The notes under the pieces were generated by a model. The model ran no database searches. It was not told the origin of the DNA and saw only the letters and a program-made list of their open reading frames with translations. DNA of 64,000 nucleotides from Micrasema longulum (Eukaryota; Arthropoda; Insecta; Trichoptera; Brachycentridae), in NCBI GenBank assembly GCA_022494885.1, contig JAGVSM010003514.1:96934-160933 (forward strand), given 5' to 3'. The translations under genes were made by a program, and so were the position numbers. The stretch's first letter is position 1. Each line of letters opens with the position of its first letter. Below, in pieces: positions 42,171 to 52,187 of this stretch.

Positions 42171-42640
42171 GTCGTGAAGAGATCTACGAAAAGCCGGAAG
42201 ATCTATCCCAAAAATTCCAAGTCGTGTGATGAATTGACTAATCTAATAATGTCAACATTACTTAATTTCACAAAGGTAAGTCATGTTCAAAATATTTTTG
42301 TTTTCAAAGAAATACAAAATTTCTAAATTGCCACATTGTATTTGTGTATTCATACAAGTGTGTGTGTGTATGAGAATGATGTATGTACATGTATGTATGT
42401 GTATTTTTAAATATGTATGTGTATATTTGTAACATTAAATAACATTTGTAACACTCCTTTTTTTTATTTGAAATTATATAACTTCAAATCCACTAAACAA
42501 CTATAGCCACTCTCCAGCACAAGAGCAAAACTCTTTTTTTTTAGTTGCTGTTTTAAGATAAACTAAATATATAAAGGTAGTTTGTTATAGAAAAGTGTAT
42601 CACTTTATGTAACTGTATTAATAAAAATAAAATATATATT
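42171..42640. other. AT-rich stretch with GT/GTAT simple repeats
   Basis: (TG)n and GTATGTAT-type repeats run from about 42356 to 42430. Nothing else is recognised. Confidence 0.4.
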
Positions 42641-42644
42641 TATA

Positions 42645-42930
42645 TTTAAGGTTTGAAATTATCCCAGTGAAAGCGCACCTTAAGGACTGTTCTTTATTCA
42701 GTTGGCATGGCAACAGCTCGCAGACTCTTTTCCAGTACACATTTACGGCAGGAAAAGTTTCTTATTCATGGACCAAGGCACCAATAAATATAAAGGAACC
42801 CGTTTCAGACATTTCCCTAGCAATAATATACCGAAAGTGGAAACTTTCGTGGACTTTGATATATCAAAGGTATTTTAATTACGGCAAGAGTTTTCCGTCT
42901 ACACATGTCACTTATGTACATATGTAATGT
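42645..42930. promoter_or_regulatory. Repeat-poor island with an RFX X-box-like site
   Basis: GTTGGCATGGCAAC at 42701-42714 differs from the ideal inverted X-box by one base. The surrounding 250 bp is single-copy in appearance. The 86-codon frame 42667-42927 has no known domain. X-boxes mark promoters of ciliary genes in animals, so a nearby transcription start is possible but not seen. Confidence 0.3.
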
Positions 42931-43009
42931 ACATACACATAAAAAAATCACACATTCTCAAAATTAAACATATATAATATCCAGGGTATTTTTTAATGTG
43001 TCCTGTTAA

Positions 43010-43709
43010 GGCTGTAGTCTGGTAAAACGAACGCAAAATTGGGAAATCACATGATTTTGCCATTTAAAACGAATGAGTTTTTTAAATCGTACAATAATAA
43101 AAAAAACATAATTCAAATCAAAACAATAGTTTTTAAGGTATTTCTGTTAAAAAATATACTTAAAAGTTTTATGTAACTAAAAGATATTTACTTTTAGACA
43201 GGCAGATTACGCCATTTCAAATTAAGATTGAACTTAGGTATCTGAGATCTCAATAAAGACTGAGTATTGAACTAAAATTTGTTGAAATAATTTGAAGATA
43301 ATACATTGAACATGAATGTGACCGAGGCGAAATTTTAATTTTTTGATTTTAAAAATAAATACAAGCATTTTAAATCACATACATTTTTGTGACATTTTCT
43401 TTTATTTCTACGTAAAATTATGTATTCGGTAATACGTTAAAAAAATATAATTTATTGAAATATTTTGATTGAAACCTTTTTTTATACAATTGTATTCTTT
43501 TTTTTTCAAAGAAAATAATTTTGGTTGTAATATTTCATTTATAACAACATCTTATTTACGTTTTTATGACCTTCATTCCTGCTCTTACCGAAAACGATAC
43601 TTATTATTGCGCTACGATTATTATTGCGCGATTAAAAAAGAACATTCGTTTAAAAATGGCAAAATCGTATGATTTCATAATTTTGCTTTTGTTTTACTAG
43701 ACTACAGCC
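43010..43709. mobile_element. 700-bp inverted-repeat element flanked by TTAA
   Basis: Termini begin GGCTGTAGTCTGGTAAAAC and end, inverted, with GTTTTACTAGACTACAGCC. The arms extend about 85 bp with few mismatches. TTAA flanks both ends exactly (43006-43009 and 43710-43713), as in piggyBac-type target duplications. The interior is AT-rich and non-coding, so it would depend on a transposase elsewhere. Confidence 0.7.
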
Positions 43710-43828
43710 TTAATAGATGTTGACTTTGACATCGTATACCAACGTGCAACTTTTGCGTAGTGGAATATGTAAGTGTGAAGTATATATTTGAACAACCCAT
43801 TAAAATACATAAAAATTACAGTGTATCT

Positions 43829-43925
43829 GGCTGGTATACCAAACGAAATTATAGCGCGGTATAGCGCGTTTTTACGTACTAAATACGCATTATAGCGCGC
43901 TGAATACGCGTTCGGAATACCAGCC
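43829..43925. repeat. Compact CG-rich palindromic element
   Basis: GGCTGGTATACCAAACG at the left end is inverted at the right end (CGTTCGGAATACCAGCC). The 63-base centre holds three TATAGCGC-type motifs and TACGTACTAAATACG. The CpG density is very unusual against the AT-rich flanks. Confidence 0.55.
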
Positions 43926-44044
43926 CTGAGAGGACTCTTTTTTTATTAAATGGCGCTATAAAATATTTTTTTTAGTACGTAGTTCTTTGTAAGTATATAC
44001 AGTACATACATGTATAAAAAATCATGTCGATGTAGAAATAATGC

Positions 44045-44240
44045 AAACTGGGTTGTGGTCCGGTGTTAGTATAGTGATCACGGACCAAATATACGAAGTT
44101 CGAATCTCATTCTGCTACAACACTATTCCCTAAAAAAGGGCATCGAAAAGAATAGAAAAGTTATTTGCGAGTTTTAAGAAATTGACTGAAAATATGAATA
44201 TTTGTGTAAATTATAAGAAAATTAAACACATGTTTTTAAA
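44045..44240 (+). mobile_element. tRNA-derived SINE, group B
   Basis: GGGTTGTGGTCCGGTGTTAG starts the head, and a B-box-like GTTCGAATCTC is near 44099. The body includes AGTTATTTGCGAGTTTTAAG and GAATATTTGTGTAAATTATA, both shared with the copy at 63508. Confidence 0.7.
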
Positions 44241-44264
44241 TGTAGAAGTAATGTTAATGCCGGG

Positions 44265-44580
44265 AAAATGTACTAGTAAAATATCGAAAATAACTAAATT
44301 AATAATGAGGAACTTCAGCCCTACAGGAAGTTTTCTTGCGCGCAGTAAAAATTGGAGCATTAAATTGTACGGCAAAGTTGCCTGAAATATGAATCAACGT
44401 ATATGAGAGTTATGGAAGATGTCTGGTTTGCTTGCCGAGGATGAACCAATAAGAAGAACTAATCGAGAATAACCGAAAAAGAACCTCTGACGTCACACGC
44501 GGGGTTATTTCAGAAATGCAAAACTTAAAAAAATCGTAGCGCTGATAATACGATACACCCATTTATTGAACCTTAACTAA
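44265..44580 (-). mobile_element. Family G, reversed copy
   Basis: On the minus strand, ATAATACGATACA-side sequence, CATTTCTGAAATAACCCC, TGTGACGTCAGAGG (CRE-like) and TGCCGTACAATTTAATGC follow the order of the plus copies at 47925 and 62645. Confidence 0.6.
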
Positions 44581-44731
44581 ATATGTAAAAAAAATATGTA
44601 GAAACTTCGCTGGTCAGTCTTTAAACCGTATCTTTTTTATGTTATTAAATCATTGTTGACTGTTTGTTTCTGTAAAATAAATAACAAATGTTATGGCATA
44701 TTCTTTTAAATTGGATGTTATTATTTCCTAC

Positions 44732-44849
44732 CTTCATAGATGGCCCAGGAATAGCTCCATCATGAGCTGATGATGTACCCGCGACTGATGGAAGCTGCAG
44801 CAGGTTCCTGATGCTGTAACTAGTCTTGCTTCCTTTCCTTCCTGACATC
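44732..44849 (-). CDS. Candidate protein-coding exon with an eh1-like motif
   Basis: The segment is bounded on the minus strand by a pyrimidine-rich acceptor (TTTTTCTTTATCAG) and a GTAGGAAAT donor. It is 118 bp long. The only sensible frame gives MSGRKGSKTSYSIRN, then LLQLPSVAGTSS, ending SMK at the donor. YSIRNLL fits the Groucho-binding eh1 consensus (F/Y-S-I-x-x-I/L-L) found in many homeobox and other developmental regulators. Codon use is less AT-biased than chance frames nearby. The ATG may be internal or the start. No partner exon was found. Confidence 0.45.
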
Positions 44850-45290
44850 CTGATAAAGAAAAACTGTACTTATATTTAAATGGTCTTTCAGATTCCGGTG
44901 ATGTTTTTCTGGGGTGTGATGCTGTGTGATTTTCGTTTTTTATTTTTTTTAAGCCGTATTCAGTGAACGAATTTCATTATTAATGGGTGAATTCTAACTT
45001 CCATTATTAAGGCTTCTGGGTGCGTAAAATTTTGCATAAGAATTTGCTGTGATAGTTATTAGTTGCTTACAAATGTATGTCTTTCAGTATATTTGTATTG
45101 TGTAAAATAACACATAAAAATAATTCAATTTTAATTAAAATAGTTATTTAATTATCAGCAAAACAAAATAATATGTATTTTTAAAGTCAACCAATAAAAA
45201 TTAACCTAAATAATAAGAAAGAGATTGCATTAAAATCGGAGGTAAATAGCTGTAAAAAAATTAAACAACGATTAATAAAGTTGAAATTAA
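44850..45290. other. AT-rich stretch, possible intron
   Basis: No repeat or gene is recognised. If the exon at 44732-44849 is real, this is the 3' part of its upstream intron. Confidence 0.3.
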
Positions 45291-45297
45291 TTAAATT

Positions 45298-45570
45298 AAA
45301 TTTGAAGTGTCCGTTTTTTTCCAAATTTGGAAATGAGCACCAAAAGTAAAAGAAAATGGTTGAAGGTTATACGTCATTTGAAAAAAAAATTTCTGCTCTA
45401 CAAGACATTGTATTTGCTTTGTTACATATATTATTTTATATGTCAAGTCGACGAAAGTGAGCATTTTCAGCACCTTGTTCTGTTCGCGTTCAATCGAAGA
45501 ATACAGCTGCCAAAGCTGCTCGCGATATTTTTTTAGTGTACAGTGAAGATGCTTTTAACTTATTTTTTTT
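45298..45570 (+). mobile_element. Family C copy
   Basis: GAGCACCAAAAGTAAAAGAA, TTTCTGCTCTACAAGACATTG, TTCGCGTTCAATCGAAG and CTGCCAAAGCTGCTCGCG are in family order. Only the left half of the palindrome is present. Confidence 0.65.
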
Positions 45571-45689
45571 CAACTGGATAAAACATTTTATTTTTTAAAC
45601 TTTTATCATCAATATTATAAAGTAATGCCAAGTAGGAGAAGACCCTTACTAAGGCAGACTAACATTTTGTATACGTTTATTTATTTGTT

Positions 45690-45842
45690 TTCATATACGT
45701 ACACACACACGTGTGTACACATTTAAGCATACATATACACCCTCACATATATACATACACATACATTCACACATATACATATACACATACCCAAATATAT
45801 ATATATACACATACACATACCCACATATATGTATATACAAAC
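45690..45842. repeat. CA/TA/CATA compound microsatellite
   Basis: (AC)n, (CATA)n and (TA)n tracts alternate over about 150 bp. The frames on both strands here are low-complexity. Confidence 0.75.
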
Positions 45843-45954
45843 ACAAGTTTTTAAAAATAAACAAATACCTGTATGCCTTAAAAGACGTGTTTCTGAATCG
45901 TGTATATATTGTCGGTGACGACATCCGGACTAGAAACCATGTCTATAACATGGA

Positions 45955-46325
45955 AAACTAGCCAAAAACTAATATGCACGCAACGATGGAAAGACAGATG
46001 CTCGGTGTATGTCTAACGGATAGAAAAAGAAATGAAGAAATAAGGCGCTGAACCGGAATAGTGGATATCATGGATCGTGCAGCAAAATAAAATGGCAGTG
46101 GGCAGGACACTTGGCAAGCAAAATGATGGCATGTGGACATCCAGAATAATAAAAGGGGGACCGTGGGCAAACGGAAGAAGTGTTGGAAGGTCACAAAAAA
46201 GATGGGTCGATGACATTGCCTCGATAGCCAGTAAAAGATGGATGATGAAAGCGGGTGATAGCACAGAATGGAGACTTTTGGAAGAGGCCTTTATTCAACA
46301 ATGGAGATAATAAGGCTGAAGAAAA
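45955..46325 (+). mobile_element. Non-LTR retrotransposon relic, C-terminal RT region
   Basis: From 45986 the frame gives MERQMLGVCLTDRKRNEEIR, a stop, then TGIVDIMDRAAK. After one frameshift it continues GRSVGRSQKRWVDDIASIAS and KRWMMKAGDSTEWRLLEEA, ending IQQWR and TAA near 46308. This follows the canonical 'mEr.mLgv.l.DrirNeeIR..T...di' to 'GRP..RW.Ddi..vag..Wm..A.dr..W...geayvQQW' tail of insect endonuclease-reverse transcriptase LINEs. An A/G-rich tail follows. It is a dead copy. Confidence 0.8.
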
Positions 46326-46805
46326 AGAAAAAGAAGAAGCAAAAAGTTATTTGATTTTTTCTCAAAAATCGTCTATCGCATTGAAAACAGAGAAAATGGT
46401 TTTAAACTCGGTCATTAAAATTAACACATGACCGTGATGCTTAAAAAAAATGGAATTAGCGTTTTATTTTTTAATGTCAAAGAAACCATTTTAAAATAAG
46501 TACTAAGTACGCCGTTTAAAAATATTTTGAACGGGATTTATGATTTTTATCCATATTTCATATCACAGTAAGTTAAAATCGTGGGCAAGAAGTGTTTTTA
46601 AGAAATAAAATCTATTAATATGCTATAAACGTCAGCATAATTCCTTTATAAGAACTTAATGTTCTATAGAACACTCGATTTATACACCAATCACGGTTTT
46701 TTTCTATGATTTGTTAAATAAATTTAGGTTGATCAAACTTATGTATTATATTCCAATCAAAGTTGCAGTATAAAATCACTTTTTTTTCGTAAATACTCGC
46801 ATTGA
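46326..46805. other. AT-rich stretch, nothing recognised
   Basis: No feature can be supported. Confidence 0.3.
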
Positions 46806-46809
46806 TGTC

Positions 46810-46892
46810 TACCTTATTAGGAATCGAACCCAAAACCTTATGGGTGGAAGAAAAACGTACTATCTAAACCACTAGACCACGAGTTTAAAATA
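46810..46892 (-). mobile_element. tRNA-like SINE head, group C
   Basis: On the minus strand the A-box TGGTCTAGTGGTTTAGAT and B-box GGGTTCGATTCC are both nearly ideal and spaced as in a tRNA. The anticodon-arm region is long, and the 3' body is not recognised. Confidence 0.65.
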
Positions 46893-46919
46893 ATATATAA
46901 ATCCGTGGTATTATTTTTC

Positions 46920-47340
46920 TTTGGTCAATCACTTTGGTTTTTTATCGTCCTCGCTATTTCTTCGATCCAAGTAGCCGTCTTGCGTGTAGCGAAAATTGTT
47001 ACTTCCTTGATTTTCCATTTAATTAAGTTAATTGTTTGAATAACCTTTGGATATGTGGGCGAGTGCATGAACTGTAAGGGTGGTAAAAGTGGTGTTAAAT
47101 ATCTGTACTCGAGTGTCTAAGAGGGTGGATAAAATTAAAGGGTAATAATGTAAAATACCGCGTCTAAATCCTTTCTCGAGAAGCACCTTGAGCTTCACCC
47201 CCGCCCCATATGCAAATAAATATACACCATCTTGAGGGAAAGAAATATTAAAGGTGTGTTGGGTAATAGAAGAAGAAATTAATTATGCATACGTCGGAGA
47301 TTTAAATTTGAGAAATTTCGACTTTCGTTCAAGTAAGTTT
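46920..47340. promoter_or_regulatory. Repeat-poor island with an octamer site
   Basis: It has a perfect ATGCAAAT at 47210-47217, plus TTTAATTAAGTTAATTG homeodomain-like sites (about 47018) and GGATAAAATTAAAGG. No frame and no repeat similarity. It is an enhancer candidate by motif content. Confidence 0.3.
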
Positions 47341-47660
47341 TATAGTAGATTCGGTCGTTTCCATTATGTTAACTCACTTAAAATATGTTTTTAATTATTT
47401 GTTTCGTTATTACATTATTTTTTTTATTTTCAAATTATTTAAGTTGTTTTTATGTTCAATAACATATCTTAAAAAACATTACTGTAAAACGGTGTTTCCG
47501 TTTACCATAGAGAAAAAAGTAAAAAGAAGCTTGTCGATAATCGTGATCTAATCTTTGTATTTTTTATTTTAGTAAAGTAATTGGTTTGAACTTATAACTA
47601 TAACTTGATAGTTTAAGTGTTATCACATGAGCTGAATAAAATACTATTTTCACATGGTAT
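47341..47660. other. AT-rich stretch, nothing recognised
   Basis: No feature can be supported. Confidence 0.3.
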
Positions 47661-47663
47661 TTT

Positions 47664-47790
47664 TTATCCCGGTGAGAACACAAAAGATAAATGTGATTTT
47701 TCTCAAGCCTGGGTGTTCTATACAACTGTACACCACCTGTTCACCACTGTAATTGGACTTTCTAGACTGTTGGCAGAAAAAAAAAATACT
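47664..47790 (+). mobile_element. SINE group E, 5' truncated
   Basis: It starts within the B-box arm (CCCGGTGAGAACACAAAAG) and keeps AAGCCTGGGTGTTCTAT and a CACCACTGTAATTGGAC end. The A-box half is missing. Confidence 0.7.
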
Positions 47791-47924
47791 AAATACCTAG
47801 TTTCACGTGACAATAATAAAGTAACAATAATTATAATGATTTATAGACATAACAATGAAAAAATTCAATTGTTTTAAAAAATATATATTTGTTAATTCAC
47901 CATTAACTTAGTTAATTAAAAACA

Positions 47925-48345
47925 TAATTATGTATCGTATTATCAGAGTAATTGGTCATTTTGAAATTACTCCTCGTGTGACGTCACAAGTTCTCTTTGG
48001 TAAGTTCTGCTAATGGGTGAATTGGCTTCTCGTAAACCGGAAATCTATTACAAAACTCATTGGTTGATTCAAAAGAACTTGTGACGTCGTTCAAAGAAGT
48101 TCGTTTTTATTAAGATCATTTTTATTAGTTTTTTCATACATTTTCAAGAAACTTCGCTTTACAATAATTGTTAAGCTTTAAATTATTTAAAGCGCTAATT
48201 TTTACTCCGCGTAAGAAACCATTCTTTCTATCCAATTTTCTGTTGCACTGAACTTCGTTATTCCTATAATCTACTACATTTTTGTGCTTAGTAATAAATT
48301 TCTCTGTAATATGCGTGGTCTGTCTTCCTAGAAACAACCTATTTT
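47925..48345 (+). mobile_element. Family G, near-complete copy
   Basis: The blocks in order are TGTATCGTATTATCAGAG, GAAATTACTCC, TGTGACGTCACAAGTTCTC, GTAAACCGGAAATCTATTA, AACTTGTGACGTCG, TTCAAGAAACTTCGC and TTTTTACTCCGCG. The TGACGTCA/TGACGTCG pair sits symmetrically about 100 bp apart. There is no coding frame. Confidence 0.65.
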
Positions 48346-49004
48346 AAAGCAGATATTTTTATATGTAGTCCTAAATAAAAATGAATTACCACTAGTGTTC
48401 ATTATACAAGTTTAACCATCCATTCTATTATTATATATTTAACTAATATATATATAAATAAATTCAAATTAAATCTAAAGAAATTTTTTGATCAAGTGTA
48501 AAAACTGCAATAAATTTAAATTAGAACAAATGTATTATTATTTTCTGATTTTCTTTAAATTATATCCTTTGGTTTTTTTTCTTATGTACTCGTATATTTA
48601 AACACAGATAAACTCTAAAAAATAAATAACTATTACAGTGTAAGTCACTCTCCAAGCACAAGAGTTAGTCTCTTTTTTTGGAGAGTTACAGTTATAACAT
48701 TTATTAGATGTATAAAAATAGGTTGATTTAGAATAAAAAAAACATGTACCATTTACAAAAAATTATTTTGCAAAAAAAAATAAAAATTAAAAATTATCAA
48801 TTTTTTTTAAGTAATTCTTATGTCTTCTCTCTACCCAAATCCACTAAACATTATTTTATAAATTCATTCAATTGAATTCGGGTCATGATTGTGCAATGTT
48901 ATAAATTTAATATGTTGGGTCAAATTTAAGTCTAATACAAAAACATATTGGATAAATAATTATGAACAATATGTTTATTTATGATTTTCCTAGCATGTAA
49001 CAGT
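48346..49004. other. AT-rich stretch, nothing recognised
   Basis: No gene or family repeat is seen. Confidence 0.3.
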
Positions 49005-49272
49005 CTGCGATAGCCAACTGTTGTCTGCTGGTTGGCGAATTCGTCTATCATTCTTCAGGTATCTGGATCGATTCCTGGGAAGGTCGGTATGAAGCATTTG
49101 TTTTTAAATATGGTTTTACACTCAAGTACTTCATTGTCCCTGGAATTGCACCTAAAGCGAAAACCTGATCACGTTACCTTCCTTTTACAGAATATCGAGA
49201 TACGCTGCATTTTTTAAATAATGCAGTGCCCTATGCACCATCGTGGGCTGATAAAAATTGGATGATGATGAT
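49005..49272 (+). mobile_element. SINE group A, diverged full-length copy
   Basis: A B-box-like GGATCGATTCC lies near 49065. The body carries TTCATTGTCCCTGGAATTG and AAACCTGATCACGTTACC. The end is TGCAGTGCCCTATGCACCATC plus a GATGATGATGAT tail. Confidence 0.7.
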
Positions 49273-49479
49273 ATTAGATTTCATCGTACCACATTTCAAA
49301 CTCATTACGTATTATGAAAATAAAAAAAAAACATTTTTATGAAAATATTACGCAGTATGATTAAAATATTACGCAGTGTTTTTAGTAAAAAGAACCACAA
49401 TATTAAAAATTCTGGCTTCAAAAAACTCGTTTGTACTTACAATGAGGAGGGAAAAATATTTGAATAAAATTTAATTCTC

Positions 49480-49900
49480 CAGACAAAAGCAGGTGGCCCG
49501 ATTAACCCCCTAGTGCGAGGGAGACAGAGCTATATGTCACAACATCTGCACCTAAAAAAATTGCCAGCCCCTACAAAAAAGTAAAAAAGGCATTCCTGAA
49601 CTAGGGCGCTAAAAATTATATGCTCGAACGACCTTAACATTTTTATAAAATGTTACTTTTACGCTGTACCGTGATATTAATTTTGTACATGCTTGTAGTT
49701 TATTTGGCGCTGTCTCTTTCATTATGATCCTCGCTATTTAAAGAATGAACCGCGCTCTTTTAAATACTAAATTGAGCTTTAGGGCTCGTAAAGAATGTGT
49801 ACTTTTTAACTACGTTATAGGCAAAGGTCGCGCTTTAAAATTGGTTCTACTTTTCTATTCGGGGTCGTTTTATTACTTTACCACAAATCTATATATTTTT
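49480..49900. promoter_or_regulatory. Repeat-poor island
   Basis: Mixed composition without repeat similarity or a long frame. CGCGCTTTAAAATTGG and GGCGCTAAAAATTATAT are notable AT/GC mixes. It is a conserved-element candidate by contrast only. Confidence 0.2.
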
Positions 49901-50167
49901 TAAACTAGTACCAAACCAGTATTTATGATTCCGATTTTTTTATTTGACAAAATTGTACTGTAGTTTTACTGTTTCTTTGACATAACAGGTGGGCGCGAAT
50001 TTAAAAATTAACCCTAGGTTCTGGAAATGAAAAAAAATATAATATTTAACCGTTAATAACTTTTTAATATCTGATAATTCGTGTTTGTTCAGTTTCTTAT
50101 TGCTTGTATGGCCAAATAAAATTATTACTAAATGAAAAATATTATTCCCGGTTGTCATAATATTGTT

Positions 50168-50565
50168 CATCATCATCATCTTCATCATGATCATCATTAC
50201 ATTATCATCATAATCATCATCGTCATCAAGATTATCATCATTACATTATTATTATAATCATCATCATCACTATCAAGATCATCACTATCAAGATCATCAT
50301 CACCACATTATTGCTATCATTAAGATCAACATTATCATCATTATCCTATTATTATCATCAATATCATCATCATCATCATCATAATCATCATCATCATATC
50401 ATCATCAGCATCATCAGCATCATCATCATCATAATCACTATCAAGATCATCACCATCATATCATTGCTATCATTAAGATCAACATCATCATCATCACATC
50501 ATCATCACACCATCAACATCATCATCATCATATCATATCAGCATCATCAGCATCATCAGCATGGC
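50168..50565. repeat. 400-bp (ATC)n array with higher-order repeats
   Basis: The plus strand is almost entirely CATCAT-type triplets. A longer unit (ATTGCTATCATTAAGATCAA) appears twice, about 153 bp apart. The opposite strand is (GAT)n, the same as the tail of group A SINEs. A reversed group A head follows at 50612, so the array probably grew from a SINE tail. Confidence 0.85.
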
Positions 50566-50611
50566 AGCAGGCTATGAAATATTGCTGTGTAAAAATAACT
50601 TGTAAAGTAAA

Positions 50612-50660
50612 TATTTCATGTCAACCATGTCAGAAATCGAACTCGAGACTTTTTATATTT
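50612..50660 (-). mobile_element. SINE group A, head remnant
   Basis: ATGTCAACCATGTCAGAAATCG is the reverse of the B-box side of group A. The body between it and the (ATC)n array is almost entirely lost. Confidence 0.6.
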
Positions 50661-50796
50661 TTTAATTGAAATTATTTTGATTTATCATTATCATCCATTT
50701 TTTTGCACCACATCGCCTGTTTGACATATTCTTATCGTAATAGCTGACGATTTTGAAAATATATTTAACTGTGTTTTATTCATGAATATTATTTTT

Positions 50797-50967
50797 AAAG
50801 GAATAACCTGCTAAGCCTCTATTTATTCTCAGCAGGTGGGAGAGTGAGCGTATAGAAGAAAGATATGAAAAATACACTACAACACCAAGACCAATTGAGT
50901 AAAGAATCTTTCTGGAATTTTGATCCTGCACTTGGCGGGAATCCCGCGACCCAGTTTCACAGTTGGC
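50797..50967 (-). mobile_element. tRNA-derived SINE, group D
   Basis: The body begins (on the reversed strand) at the GTTGGC head near 50967. The B-box has a small deletion (GCGGGATTCCCGCC). The end is GAGGCTTAGCAGGTTATTCC. Confidence 0.7.
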
Positions 50968-50968
50968 A

Positions 50969-51055
50969 AAATAAATATTTATGTCAACCATGTCGGGAAC
51001 GGAATTCGTGATCTCACGCAAGAAGGCAAACGCGTGACCCACTACACTTTGAAGC
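50969..51055 (-). mobile_element. SINE group A, 5' half, abutting a group D SINE
   Basis: On the minus strand, TCAAAGTGTAGTGGGTCACG (A-box) and a B-box-like ATTCCGTTCCCGACATGG lead into TTGACATAAAT. It stops exactly where the group D SINE begins. Confidence 0.65.
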
Positions 51056-51480
51056 TGATGAAATAGTTATTAAAAGGTATTTGAAACTATTAATAATTCA
51101 TTGTTTTAATTATAATTCATTAATAAATGTTTAAAATAGGTTTGATTTTAATATTATAGATTTTAAAACATAATTATTTATATCTTATTTATTGAATACC
51201 AGTATTTTTTTGAAAAACGTTCATAGTAAAAAAGGAGCAATAAAGTGGGAGGTGAGCATGGTAGGAGAAAGAGTATTTCGACCCACTTTGGCGCATGCAC
51301 CCTTTTTTGGCTACATACTATATAGCTACACAGATTTTCTTCTTCCGCCATTAAACAACTTTCTTCCGCTGCAATCTACTGTTAAACATTATCAAAAGTT
51401 ATATTCTCAAAAGATAATGAAAATAAATATCACAGAATGTTACCTTGTGCTTTTTTACACTTTGCTTTCATTTAAGTAAA
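51056..51480. other. AT-rich stretch, nothing recognised
   Basis: A 95-codon frame at 51192-51479 has no recognised domain. Confidence 0.25.
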
Positions 51481-51484
51481 TCAT

Positions 51485-51800
51485 TTTCAATTTAGTTATT
51501 CCCGGTTACACATTGCGGCTGGACGAGTTCGGAAAGTGGACAGTAAACTTTTGTTTACAAAAGAGTAATTTCAATTGTACGGTGTTTGAAAGTACATAAT
51601 AGATATGAGATGACTTTTCTTCAAGTTCGCAATATTTTCGCACAAAAAGAAATCTCAAGCTGAGCCGTACTGCAAGGGCAGAGAGTCGATAATTGTGTAA
51701 ACGCAGAGAAGATAAAACAGATTTCTGCGAGTCTTTGTAATCGTATTGTCATCTTGCTTTCTCACGTGGGAACTTTTCCGAAACTATATTTTGCAACTTT
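51485..51800. promoter_or_regulatory. Repeat-poor island with an inverted FOX-site pair
   Basis: GTAAAC at 51543-51548 and GTTTAC at 51553-51558 form an inverted pair with a 4-base spacer, the type of site bound by forkhead proteins. The surroundings are repeat-free. Function is inferred. Confidence 0.3.
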
Positions 51801-52185
51801 ATACTGTAAAAACAACACAAATTTATACGTGAAAAAAAACATTATAAAATGTTTTGGGAAAGTTTCGAGACTATTAAAATAATTTTATAATTTATCATAA
51901 TTATAAAAACATCAAATTTGTTTTGAAATACAAATTAGTTTGAAATGTCAATTATATTAGAGTTTATGATCTTTAATCAAACCAAAAACAACAAATATGA
52001 AAAGAACAGTTCAGAAGATTCGTGTATATGAACGTAGGTACACATGTACCTACCTGTCATCTCACTTTTCTCAATACAATCAAAACATAACCTCCAAATG
52101 TTTTGACAGAAACAAGTTTTATGACACTTACCTGTCTTTTAAGTTCTTGATCATGTCAACGTTTGCGTATCACTTCACTTCCTAA
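51801..52185. other. AT-rich stretch, nothing recognised
   Basis: No feature can be supported. Confidence 0.25.
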
Positions 52186-52187
52186 CG

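Noticed and set aside
45691..45961. Overlapping 77- and 82-codon frames on both strands
   Set aside because: They are low-complexity products of CA/TA/CATA microsatellite.
46810..46892. Functional tRNA gene on the minus strand
   Set aside because: Boxes are nearly ideal, but the anticodon-arm spacing and acceptor stem do not fit, and the sequence resembles other SINE heads.
50311..50577. Histidine-rich protein frame
   Set aside because: The 88-codon frame is a translation of the (ATC)n array.
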